A DNA stretch of 64,000 nucleotides from Planctomycetota bacterium (lineage in GTDB: Bacteria; Planctomycetota; PLA2). The position numbers and the translations under genes were made by a program. The notes below the pieces were generated by a model. It saw nothing but the letters and a program-made list of their open reading frames with translations, did no database searches and was not told the origin of the DNA. Of this stretch, positions 16,639 to 24,467 are shown in pieces (the stretch's first letter is position 1; each line of letters starts with the position of its first letter). The stretch covers positions 145,849-209,848 of the forward strand of contig JAJFFH010000066.1 of the NCBI GenBank assembly GCA_021776735.1, read 5' to 3'.

Positions 16639-18128
16639 TACCTCGCGAGAAGCTCGCGGGCATAGCGGACCGGGACGGCGAAGTTCGCGCCTCGGAACGC
16701 CTTGAGGATGCCGTAGTTGATCGCAACGACCTGGCCGTTCATGTCCAGGAGCGGACCGCCGGAGCCGCCGACCGCCGTCGCGGCGTCGAAGAGGATCTTG
16801 TCACCCAAGACATCCGCGATGTGGCCCAGGGTAGGAAGTGCACGGACCAGGTTGCCCTGGGCAAGCGCGTCGAGGATCTCGGTGGGAGAGGTTCGGCCCT
16901 CGCGGGCCAGTTGATCCGGGAAGTCGTCACCGGATCTGGCGAGCAGCGCGTCCAGTCCGCTCGGATAGCCGAGCAGCAGGACGCGTCGTCCAGGAGCGGC
17001 GCCGGTGTCCCGGGCCAGGGGCAGGGCCCGGGGAAGCTTGCTGCCCTTCTTGCGCTTGAAGCGCAGGGCGGCGAGGTCGGCGTCCTGGGAGACCCTGGTT
17101 TTCTTCAGGTCGAACACGACGGGCCGCTTGCGACCGGGGAAGTAGGCGCGCATCAGTAGAAAACGGGGTTCGTAGCCGTCTTCGATCAGCGGGCGGGCGG
17201 CGTCGTTGCGCCACCAGGGCTCGGCGATGTGCCGGTTGGTGAGTACGACGCCGCGCCGATCGACTAGAAAGCCGGTGCCGGTGTACTCCACCTTGAAGAC
17301 CTCGCCGTCGCCTTCGAGGGTGAGCGGGACCTTGGCGCTCGACAGGTCCAGCTCGCGTAGCATTTCGCGCGGGGCTTCGCGCAAAAAGCGCCAGATTCCG
17401 TCTTTTTTCGACTTTCGGCCGAAGCCGTAGGCGCCCTGGATCACGCAGACGCTGCGCCCGTACTTGCGGATGAGGCGCTCCGCGGCCCCGTCCGAATGTT
17501 CCATCCGCTTCACTGCGTCACGGGCGGCGCGAAGTTCGGGGCGCATGCCGAGCCGGCGTTCCACCTCCGATTCCACGCGGTCGAGCACCGTGGACTCCAC
17601 ATGCGCGACCGCGCGGTGAACGGCCCCCATGCGCTGTTCGATCTCGGCCTGACCGGCGACTCGGCCCTTGAGGTCGGCCATCTCGCCGCGGAAACGGTCG
17701 AGACGGTCCTCGTACCTGCGCCGTTGGGCGTCGAGCCGTGCCTGCGCAACACGTCGCTCGCGGGCCAGCCGGCTCTCGAGGCTTGCCTCGCCATGCTGCG
17801 TGCGTGGATCGCCGCCCGTCATGAACGCTCCGCCCAAAACGATCGACAGCATCAGCAGCGTCGTGGAGGCCGCCGCGATTCCGACTCCCGGATCACGCTC
17901 AAGCCGAGCCTCGACTTCGACGCCGCCGCCCAGATTCAGGTGGTCGCCGGTGCGCAGCCGTTGCCGTCCGTCTTCCGTGTCGGCGTACCAATACGGGCCG
18001 GCGCGGTGCAGTTCGGCGTCGCCCGCACGCGCGGGACGGCGGAGCACGTCCGTCTGGCCGGACCGGGGGCCTGAGAGATGTCGCAGGATAAGCCGCAAGA
18101 CGCTTGGCCTATCGGCATTTGGCGGCAC
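16638..18128 (-). CDS. Membrane-anchored trypsin-like serine protease
   Basis: 496 residues. Residues about 10-75 resemble a beta-sandwich (possibly FHA-like: SGQTDVLRRPARAGDAELHR, then RLRTGDHLNLGGGVEVEA). One membrane segment follows near 82-102 (GIAAASTTLLMLSIVLGGAF), then a coiled coil (about 115-215). The C-terminal half is a trypsin/HtrA-type domain with the triad visible: His in VLTNRHIAEPW, Asp in QDADLAALRF and Ser in VGGSGGPLLDMNGQVV. No PDZ domain is present. The protease should face the periplasm. It is divergent from the IPT/TIG lipoprotein. Confidence 0.85.
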   Translation of the reverse strand: MPPNADRPSVLRLILRHLSGPRSGQTDVLRRPARAGDAELHRAGPYWYADTEDGRQRLRTGDHLNLGGGVEVEARLERDPGVGIAAASTTLLMLSIVLGGAFMTGGDPRTQHGEASLESRLARERRVAQARLDAQRRRYEDRLDRFRGEMADLKGRVAGQAEIEQRMGAVHRAVAHVESTVLDRVESEVERRLGMRPELRAARDAVKRMEHSDGAAERLIRKYGRSVCVIQGAYGFGRKSKKDGIWRFLREAPREMLRELDLSSAKVPLTLEGDGEVFKVEYTGTGFLVDRRGVVLTNRHIAEPWWRNDAARPLIEDGYEPRFLLMRAYFPGRKRPVVFDLKKTRVSQDADLAALRFKRKKGSKLPRALPLARDTGAAPGRRVLLLGYPSGLDALLARSGDDFPDQLAREGRTSPTEILDALAQGNLVRALPTLGHIADVLGDKILFDAATAVGGSGGPLLDMNGQVVAINYGILKAFRGANFAVPVRYARELLAR

Positions 18129-18140
18129 GCGCTTTCGGGG

Positions 18141-18232
18141 GTCGTAAGTTGTTGTGTGAAAATAACTTACGGAAGGGCTCGTGCACGAGGCGAAATGAGC
18201 CGTACTCTTAGTACGAGGTTAGGCCCTTAGGA
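18141..18232 (+). ncRNA. Candidate structured leader upstream of the lipoprotein gene
   Basis: Two structures lie in the 138-base gap. First, GTAAGTT (18144-18150) pairs with AACTTAC (18164-18170). Second, AAGGGC (18173-18178) can pair with GCCCTT (18223-18228), enclosing two small hairpins: CTCG-TGCA-CGAG (18178-18189) and CGTAC-TCTTA-GTACG (18201-18215). An alternative pairing GGCTC (18176-18180) with GAGCC (18197-18201) would exclude the outer stem. It matches no riboswitch I recognise. Confidence 0.4.
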
Positions 18233-18266
18233 GAGATGGGTCGGCGCAGTTCCGACGAGGCTCAAG

Positions 18267-20402
18267 ATGATTCGACAACCCTCCAGGTGCGCGACCAGCG
18301 CACTATTGATTTCCCTGCTCGCGTTGCCCTCCTTCCTTTCCGGTTGCGGGGGCGGCGGTGGCACGGTCACCATCACGATCCAGATCACCAGTGTCGACCC
18401 GACGACGTCGGCCGACCTGAACGGTGGCGACACGGTCCGGATCATGGGCACGAACTTCAACGCGTTTATCGCGATCGAGGTGAACTTCGGTGCTCAGCCC
18501 GCTTCGAACCTGACGCGGATCAGCGACACCGAGTTGACGGTCCGGACACCGGGGGCGCCCGGCGGCGTCGCCGGCATCGTGGACATCCGCATCGTCGGGA
18601 TTGATGCCGATGGCGAGCGGTCGCAGCACATCTTCGGGAACAGCTACACCTACGTGGGGCCGCCGCAGGATCCGAACCCGCAGACAATCTCGCGCACGAT
18701 GTTTACCGCGACCGGCGCGGAGGAGTTCTTCATCGCCGGCACCTCGCTCGGAGCGGCGGGTGCGACCCAGGTCGTCGAGTTCGAAGGCGTCGGGCGCGTC
18801 AATGCCGTCGTGTCCGGCGACGCCACTTCGCTGCAGGGCAACGCGCCGATCTCGGGGGCACTGGGCGCGGGCCTGGCCAACGTGCGCGTGATCGTCGATC
18901 CCGACGGAGTCGCGGCCGTGGTGCCGACGCAGGTCAACTTCCCCGCGTTCCTGTCCGCGACCGTGCCGGGGATCACGAACATGGAAGGTGCGGGCGAGGC
19001 GTCGCTCCCCCGTCGCTTCGCGGAGGGGTTCGCGGTGTTGTGCACGGCGGGCGCGGACAGCATCTGGGGCAACGCCAACGATGAGATCTGGATCGTGTTC
19101 GGTCCGGTCGGTGGCCCGGTGCAACCCATCGCCGTCCGGCTCGCAGGGCTGCCCATAGGCTTCCTGCACCGCCGCAACTCGATTCCCGCAATTCTCGATC
19201 AGGACACCATCTGCGTCTATTCGCTGGGCCCGGACCAACTCCCGAACACCGGCGACGACCGCGTCGTGCTCGTGACGCAGGCGCGGAGCGGCGCTCCCGC
19301 GGCGACGTTTATCGGCCATCCGAACATGAACACGGCGCCGCTCGGCGCGATCGCGGCCAACCGGGTCGCTTTCATGTTCGCCGGCGCCGACGGCACCCTG
19401 GGCACGATCGACGACACCCTGCAGATCCTGGAGTTCAACGGGGCAACACTCAATCGCGTGATCACGTCGCCCCGTTCGGACACGGCCGATACGACCGCCG
19501 GAAAGGGCAACCTCTCGATCCCGTGGTCGACGGACGGCGATAATGTCTACGTTCTGACGAGCGGCAACGATGCGACGGCAGGCAACGCGAACGACCGGAT
19601 CCACCGGCTACGGATTTCAACAGGCCTGGCCACGCTGTTCGCGGGCGCCCCATCGCTGGTTGCGCGACCGATAGCCGTCTCCCCGACCGTCAGCGCTTCC
19701 GTGACGGCCGGGGGCGACGGCATCGCCGGCACCGCCGACGACGCGCTGCTCGCGTTTTCCGACACGGGCGGTGCAATCGCCGTGCAGGGAACGCCGATCG
19801 GCGCCTTGCACACGATTTCGCCGGTTCCGTTCGTCCCGTTCGGCAACGGCGGCGTGGCCGTGCCGACCCTGGGCCCCAACATCGGTCCCGGCACGGGTGA
19901 TGAACAGGTCATCGTCTTCACCGATCCGGTCGCAGGTGTCTTCCAGACCCTGACCAACCGCCGCGGCCCGCCGGTGCTCACGCTCCTGCGCACCGCCGAC
20001 AACAGTATCGTGATCCATAACCCGGGCGGCATCGACAACGTCGGCGCGACCGGCGACGAGGTTGCGTCCTCCCTGAACGGCACGAGCCTGCTCCTCCGCA
20101 ACTTCACGACGGTGCCGCTCTGGGACCAACTCACTGCGGCGCGCGCGGACGACTCGCGCGTGTTCGTAGTCGGTCGCGGTCCGGACGCGCTTCCGGCCAC
20201 GAGCAACGAGGTGCTGATCGTCCACCAGACCCGGTCACTCAGCCAGATCACGGACAGCGTGACGTTGCCGGTCACGGTGGCTCAACCGCTGACGAACACA
20301 CTTCCGTTCGTCCCGATCGGAAACGGTTGGGGCCTGGTCCAGTCGCCGGGCAATCTCGTGTTCGGGAACGCCTTCGACGTGCTTGTCGTGATTCACTACT
20401 AG
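18267..20402 (+). CDS. Large lipoprotein with IPT/TIG domain
   Basis: 711 residues. A signal peptide with lipobox (LPSFLSGC) is followed by a glycine run and an IPT/TIG-type immunoglobulin domain at about residues 40-130 (ITSVDPTTSADLNGGDTVRI, then GTNFNAFIAIEVNFG). The rest is a beta-rich region with recurring segments such as GADSIWGNANDEIWIVF, GPDQLPNTGDDRVVLVT, GADGTLGTIDDTLQILEF and GGDGIAGTADDALLAFSD. These look like short repeats with the pattern G-x-D-x-x-x-G-T-x-D-D, probably a beta-propeller. It should be attached to a membrane and exposed. A one-mismatch dispersed repeat at 19127 encodes QPIAVRLAG. Confidence 0.8.
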   Translation: MIRQPSRCATSALLISLLALPSFLSGCGGGGGTVTITIQITSVDPTTSADLNGGDTVRIMGTNFNAFIAIEVNFGAQPASNLTRISDTELTVRTPGAPGGVAGIVDIRIVGIDADGERSQHIFGNSYTYVGPPQDPNPQTISRTMFTATGAEEFFIAGTSLGAAGATQVVEFEGVGRVNAVVSGDATSLQGNAPISGALGAGLANVRVIVDPDGVAAVVPTQVNFPAFLSATVPGITNMEGAGEASLPRRFAEGFAVLCTAGADSIWGNANDEIWIVFGPVGGPVQPIAVRLAGLPIGFLHRRNSIPAILDQDTICVYSLGPDQLPNTGDDRVVLVTQARSGAPAATFIGHPNMNTAPLGAIAANRVAFMFAGADGTLGTIDDTLQILEFNGATLNRVITSPRSDTADTTAGKGNLSIPWSTDGDNVYVLTSGNDATAGNANDRIHRLRISTGLATLFAGAPSLVARPIAVSPTVSASVTAGGDGIAGTADDALLAFSDTGGAIAVQGTPIGALHTISPVPFVPFGNGGVAVPTLGPNIGPGTGDEQVIVFTDPVAGVFQTLTNRRGPPVLTLLRTADNSIVIHNPGGIDNVGATGDEVASSLNGTSLLLRNFTTVPLWDQLTAARADDSRVFVVGRGPDALPATSNEVLIVHQTRSLSQITDSVTLPVTVAQPLTNTLPFVPIGNGWGLVQSPGNLVFGNAFDVLVVIHY
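19127..19144 (-). repeat. Dispersed 18-base repeat, near-exact copy
   Basis: One core mismatch. Lies in frame within the IPT/TIG lipoprotein gene. Confidence 0.6.
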
Positions 20403-20628
20403 TAGGGCAAGAAGCGCCTGCGGCGATTTCTTGTTGGGCGGACGATGAGAAGTTCTGGCCACAGAGATCACAGAGATGGAAGACCCGCCACATGGGTCCC
20501 GGTCTCAAGGGGAGGATCATCAAGGGGCGCCAGCTCGACCTCTTCGTGTTCTGGCAAGTCGTGGTCGCGGTCAAGTCCACGAAACGCGATCATTGGGCCG
20601 CTGCTGATCGCCCAGGACGTTAAAGGCT

Positions 20629-20648
20629 CCGCGGGCATCGGCCCGCGG
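20629..20648 (+). terminator. Strong hairpin, possible terminator of the lipoprotein transcript
   Basis: Perfect 8-base G+C stem with tetraloop ATCG, but followed by GAAAGAGG rather than a T run, so termination is uncertain. Confidence 0.35.
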
Positions 20649-20662
20649 AAAGAGGACGGGCA

Positions 20663-20680
20663 GCGAACGGACGGCGATGC
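20663..20680 (+). repeat. Dispersed 18-base repeat, copy with exact core
   Basis: GCGAACGGACGGCGATGC, intergenic between the lipoprotein and the signalling operon. Confidence 0.9.
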
Positions 20681-20835
20681 TCGTACCGAGGGCGGCTTTT
20701 GCTGTCCCCGGCCCCCCTTCTTGCTACCTCATGTTTTCTTGCGGTCCGGCTTCCGCGCTGTCTTCGCAGAATAGGCCGCATACCGGTCCTTGTGGATCAT
20801 TTCCGATTTGACCCCAAAATCTTGTGGTTTTTCCC

Positions 20836-20864
20836 TTGACGGCCCCCTGGAGCTTGACTACTTT
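20836..20864 (+). promoter_or_regulatory. Candidate sigma-70-type promoter
   Basis: TTGACG and TACTTT separated by 17 bases. The -35 box is good and the -10 box is weak. It would start transcription about 25 bases before the small secreted ORF. Confidence 0.35.
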
Positions 20865-20893
20865 CATTCCGCGGGAACACAGGAAGCATCAAC

Positions 20894-21073
20894 GTGCGAC
20901 TGGTGTTCGTGCTTGCGGGTACGGCCCTTTGGGTTGGCCCTTTGCTCTGTTCGACAAGAAAACTCGGTTCCGGCCCGGAGCGTTCGGGCGTGGTACCGCG
21001 GGACGTTTCCACTCGGAGTACAGAGACGGCGATCCTCCCTACGCCCTCTTTTCAACCATCGTCGCTCATCTGA
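20894..21073 (+). CDS. Possible small secreted protein
   Basis: 59 codons from a GTG with AGGAAG about nine bases upstream. The N-terminus (MRLVFVLAGTALWVGPLLCS if GTG is read as Met) is a good signal peptide; the short mature part is Ser/Thr/Pro-rich. No homologue is recognised. It lies between a promoter-like sequence and the signalling operon 194 bases downstream, and it may be its first member or an unrelated short gene. Bases 21074-21266 hold no gene I can support. Confidence 0.35.
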   Translation: MRLVFVLAGTALWVGPLLCSTRKLGSGPERSGVVPRDVSTRSTETAILPTPSFQPSSLI

Positions 21074-21266
21074 TTCTCCTTGCCGGCCTGGTTCTTCTCT
21101 TCGCCGTTCTGCGGGTGCGACGAACGCCCGGGCGGACCGTTTTGTGTCCGCCTTCCGTAGGGGGTGGTGGACATTAAGAAGGACCGTCCCGCGTTGGCGG
21201 TCATGGGTGTTGTTCCTGACGGCGGGGCAATCGCCTGAGGCCCCGGTAAGTCGGACGGGGATACCG

Positions 21267-22409
21267 GTGATTCGACAAAAGACCCAGACTGCTCCGACAG
21301 CCGGGCTTGCGACGAGGGACGCTCTTGCGGCCCGCGCCGCTGCTCGTTCCGGCGTGTCCGACGAGACCGCACACGCGGTCGTCGGTGCATTTCTCGATGC
21401 CTGTCGGGACGCGCTTCTTGCCGGCGAGACTGTGGAGTTGAGTGGACTGCTCGACTTGAACGTCGTCACGGAGCCCGCTCGCATTCGGCGCGACCCGAGT
21501 GGTCGCTTTTCCGAGATCGCGCCGGCCAACAGTCGCCTCGACGTGCGGGTGGGCGTTGACCTTGAGGATCGCCTCGCGTCGCATCGCGCCGCGGCGGTCG
21601 TCCTCGTGATGCCGCGCTCGGGCACGTTCGGCGAGATTCTTTCCGAGCACTTCGCCAAACTCGGCTGGCAGGTCCAGCCCGCCGAGGATCTCGCCGGGTG
21701 CCGTGCTCTGTTGGAGGGCGGGCGGCCGTACATGCTGGTCGTCGATCACGCTCTCGAGGAGCGCGACGAACTGGTGGCCGAGATCAAGGCTTCGTGGCGC
21801 ACGAACCCGGTCCCGATCGTCACCCTGCATACGCGCTTTGAGGACTTGCGCCATCCCGACCGGCTGCTCGTGCTCGGCGATCTCGCCGTCTTTGAGCCCG
21901 TCGCGATGCATCCGTTCCTGCGTTCGATGGACCAGGTGCTGGCGCAGGCGAGCGAGGAAGCCGCGGTGTTCGAGCGGCAGCTCCACTTCCGGACGCCCGC
22001 GCGTGAGGAGGAAATCCTGCGCGGTTTCGACCTGTCCGACGGGTTCTTCAAGGACGCGGGATTCCGCGCCGACGCGCTCGTCGGGCTAACCACGGCGTTT
22101 CGCGAGGCGGTGCGCAACGCGGAGATTCACGGCTCGGCCGAGGACTCGAGCCGCGGCATCGACGTGCAACTCCTGCTCGACCATCAAAAGGTCACCGTCA
22201 TCGTCGAGGACGAGGGCCCGGGCTTCGAGCACAGCGAGTACCTGGAGCGGCTGGAGGCCGAGGCGCCCGTGTCGATGGCGCGGCAGCGGCATGCGCAGGG
22301 TGAGATCGGCGGTCTCGGCATTTATCTCATGCACCGGTGCGCCGACCGCCTGGAATACAACGATCGCGGCAACCGGGTCACGATCACCAAGTACCGTCCG
22401 GAGGCATAG
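21267..22409 (+). CDS. HU/IHF-like domain fused to receiver-like region and RsbW-type ATPase
   Basis: 380 residues from a GTG. Residues about 12-105 follow the HU/IHF fold: ATRDALAARAAARSGVSDET, then LLAGETVELSGLLDLNVV. Residues about 108-225 resemble a receiver domain (AAVVLVMPRSGTFGEILSEH, then PYMLVVDHALEERDEL), though the phosphoacceptor site is not clearly conserved. Residues about 250-380 form a HATPase of the anti-sigma kinase type: N box FREAVRNAEIHG, G1 VEDEGPGFE, G2 GGLGIYLM. RsbW-type kinases phosphorylate STAS proteins, and the next gene encodes one. Fusion to a DNA-binding HU-like domain is unusual. The GTG is chosen because the HU region begins shortly after it; an earlier start is possible. 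Confidence 0.75.
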   Translation: MIRQKTQTAPTAGLATRDALAARAAARSGVSDETAHAVVGAFLDACRDALLAGETVELSGLLDLNVVTEPARIRRDPSGRFSEIAPANSRLDVRVGVDLEDRLASHRAAAVVLVMPRSGTFGEILSEHFAKLGWQVQPAEDLAGCRALLEGGRPYMLVVDHALEERDELVAEIKASWRTNPVPIVTLHTRFEDLRHPDRLLVLGDLAVFEPVAMHPFLRSMDQVLAQASEEAAVFERQLHFRTPAREEEILRGFDLSDGFFKDAGFRADALVGLTTAFREAVRNAEIHGSAEDSSRGIDVQLLLDHQKVTVIVEDEGPGFEHSEYLERLEAEAPVSMARQRHAQGEIGGLGIYLMHRCADRLEYNDRGNRVTITKYRPEA

Positions 22410-22410
22410 C

Positions 22411-23487
22411 GTGCAGGCCGATCTCGTTCTCCGTGCCAAGATCCGCGACGATGGCGTGTTCACGATTCACGCCGCCGGCGTGATCGACGCCCACACCCTG
22501 GACAAGTTCGAGGGCGGACTGAAGCAGGCGCTAGCCAAAGGCGCCAAGTCGCTTCTGCTCGACCTCGACGAAGTCCGCTACGTCAACTCGTCCGGCTTCG
22601 GCGAAATCATCCGCTACTTCGACCGGCTGCGTGCCAAGGGCGGCACGATCGTGCTGTCCCGTGTTCCGCCCAAGGTCGGTGTCATTCTGGAGATGCTCGG
22701 GCTCAAGAGCCTGATCCCGATCGCGCCTTCCATCCCGGAGGGGCTCAAGCTGGCGGCGCAGGGTGCGAACGCGCTTCCGGATACATCGCCGTCCGTTCCT
22801 CCCGTTCTCCCGTCCGACGCATTGACCAAGACCTTGGATCGGGGCGGGGCGGATTCCAGCGGAGGATCTCCGACGGAACCCGTCAGCACGCTCAACCGAC
22901 TTCCGACCGAGTCCGGCGGCATGCGTGTGCGCTCCAACCGTCCGGTGCAGACCACGGACAAGCGCACCGTCGTCTGCCCGTTTTGCGACACGCGCTTGCG
23001 TATCGGCGGCGAGGGTCGTTGGGCCTGTGCCGCATGCGGTGCGCCGTTCACGAGCACGTGCGAGGGCGGGATCGCGTTCGACTGGTCGCGCGCGAACGCC
23101 GAGGCGATGCACATGACCTTCGACGCTTCGCCGCGCACGCTTGCCGCGATCGCGGGCCTCGTCGAGGGTGTGCTCGTGGAGCGGCGGGTGTCGCACGCGC
23201 GCATGCGCCGGTTCGCCCGCGAGGCCGCCCACGTCTGCCACCTGATCGCCGAACACGCGTTTACCGACCAGCGGCGCGGGCCGCTGCACGTTCTGCTGCT
23301 CGCCGGTCCGCAACGGCTGCACATCCGCATCGTCGATCGTGGCCAGTCGCTCGAGGACGAGGGCAAGCGATTGTTCTCGACCCAGGCGCGGCTGTTCCTC
23401 GACTTTCGCTACGCGTCGCCGATCGAGGGCGTCAACGTCACCGAGTTCGCGTTTGCGTATGCCGGTGGCGGGGTGTTCGCCACATGA
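22411..23487 (+). CDS. STAS domain protein with zinc ribbon and C-terminal HATPase-like region
   Basis: 358 residues from a GTG directly after the previous stop, with a GGAGG ribosome site inside the end of the upstream gene. Residues 1-110 are a STAS anti-anti-sigma domain, with the phosphorylatable serine region RYVNSSGFGEIIRYF. A linker containing a dispersed-repeat copy (LPDTSPSVPP) follows. Then comes a four-cysteine zinc ribbon (CPFCDTRL and CAACGAPF, about residues 190-215) and a region resembling a degenerate RsbW HATPase (ARMRRFAREAAHVCHLIAEH, then LHIRIVDRGQSLEDEG). It should be the phospho-partner of the upstream kinase and the target of the phosphatase encoded downstream. Confidence 0.75.
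   Translation: MQADLVLRAKIRDDGVFTIHAAGVIDAHTLDKFEGGLKQALAKGAKSLLLDLDEVRYVNSSGFGEIIRYFDRLRAKGGTIVLSRVPPKVGVILEMLGLKSLIPIAPSIPEGLKLAAQGANALPDTSPSVPPVLPSDALTKTLDRGGADSSGGSPTEPVSTLNRLPTESGGMRVRSNRPVQTTDKRTVVCPFCDTRLRIGGEGRWACAACGAPFTSTCEGGIAFDWSRANAEAMHMTFDASPRTLAAIAGLVEGVLVERRVSHARMRRFAREAAHVCHLIAEHAFTDQRRGPLHVLLLAGPQRLHIRIVDRGQSLEDEGKRLFSTQARLFLDFRYASPIEGVNVTEFAFAYAGGGVFAT
22783..22800 (-). repeat. Dispersed 18-base repeat, copy with exact core
   Basis: Encodes TSPSVP in the linker after the STAS domain. Confidence 0.85.
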
Positions 23488-24467
23488 GCGAGCTCTATCG
23501 GGAATCCCTCTATCGGGGATCCGAGGCCTCGCTGGCGGCCGTGATCGGCGGCGCGGTGACCCGGGAACAACTGCTGCGATCGGCGCGGATCGAGGGGCGC
23601 GGCGGTTCGCCGCTGGTGCGTTCGCTCCTCGCGCAATCGCTGCCGGCCGTGCACGACCTGGCCCTGGCCTACGGCGCCGCGGGCACGACCCTGCGCCTCG
23701 ACGGTACGCTGCTCCAGGTTTCGCCGCACGCCACCCGTCTCATCGACATCGATCTCATGCGCCACGAACGGTGCGTGCCCGTGGAGATTCTCGACGACCT
23801 CTGCATTCTCGCCGTGTCGGCCGGTCGCGCCGCGCGCGCCGCCGCAGCGATTCGCGAGGCGCTTCAGCGCGATGTGTTGCCGGTGGTCGCGAACAGCGAC
23901 GAGATCGACGCCCTGCTCGCCAACCTGCAACCGTCCCCCTCCGCGGTTCCGTGCGGTCCGATCCCGCGTCGCGACTCGCCGGTGCACACGCGGTTTCGCG
24001 AGCTCGTTCTCGAGGACGCGCTCGTGAACGCCGTGTCGATGCCCGAGCCGGCCTCCGAGGCGGCCGTCACTTCCGAGGTGGCACCCAAGAAACCGGAATT
24101 GGCTTCCGAAAAGACCGTCGCACCCGTAATGCCCGCCGTACCCGAGACGCCCCGCAAGACGCCCGAGTTCGATCCGGTGCGCCACGAAACCGAGGTGCCC
24201 CGCCAGAAGCAGAACCCGGGAGAGCATCGGGACAACCCGTCGAAGGGCCAACCCGTGGGCCGGTCCAAGGACAAGCCGGGGAAGCGAACGGGCCTCCCCG
24301 CGCCGGAATCCGAGGCGCGAAGACGGGACCGCGATGTTGCCGGCGGTCCGGGTGCCCCGATCAAGACGGACGGACCAGGCAAGACCGATAGACCAGACAA
24401 GACGGATGGGCCCGGCGCGGCTCGGTCGCCCGATACTGGTCGGCGCGGCGAGGAGGAGACGCGATGA
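23484..24467 (+). CDS. GspE/MshE N-terminal-like domain protein with charged tail
   Basis: 327 residues. The first 150 or so resemble the N-terminal domain of type II secretion ATPases (c-di-GMP-binding MshEN family). Supporting segments are GGSPLVRSLLAQSLPAV, then VPVEILDDLCILAVSAGRAA and REALQRDVLPVVANSDEIDA. No ATPase follows; the rest is a long low-complexity charged tail rich in Lys, Pro, Glu and Asp with near-repeats of KTDGPGKTDRPDKTDGPG. c-di-GMP binding is an inference from the fold only. The gene overlaps both neighbours by ATGA, so it belongs to the partner-switching operon. Confidence 0.6.
   Translation: MSELYRESLYRGSEASLAAVIGGAVTREQLLRSARIEGRGGSPLVRSLLAQSLPAVHDLALAYGAAGTTLRLDGTLLQVSPHATRLIDIDLMRHERCVPVEILDDLCILAVSAGRAARAAAAIREALQRDVLPVVANSDEIDALLANLQPSPSAVPCGPIPRRDSPVHTRFRELVLEDALVNAVSMPEPASEAAVTSEVAPKKPELASEKTVAPVMPAVPETPRKTPEFDPVRHETEVPRQKQNPGEHRDNPSKGQPVGRSKDKPGKRTGLPAPESEARRRDRDVAGGPGAPIKTDGPGKTDRPDKTDGPGAARSPDTGRRGEEETR

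Larger units (their letters stand above)
20403..20835. other. Long intergenic region with repeats and a hairpin
   Basis: No convincing gene. It contains CCACAGAGATCACAGAGATG (about 20459-20478), a CACAGAGA-type sequence I have seen as a family of intergenic repeats in other genomes. It also holds an 8-base-pair hairpin CCGCGGGC-ATCG-GCCCGCGG (20629-20648), without a T run, and an exact dispersed repeat at 20663. Confidence 0.5.

Noticed and set aside
21074..21177. Short hydrophobic frame (LILLAGLVLLFAVLRV)
   Set aside because: Overlaps the small secreted ORF in another frame and has no credible start; one of the two may be real, but support is weaker here.
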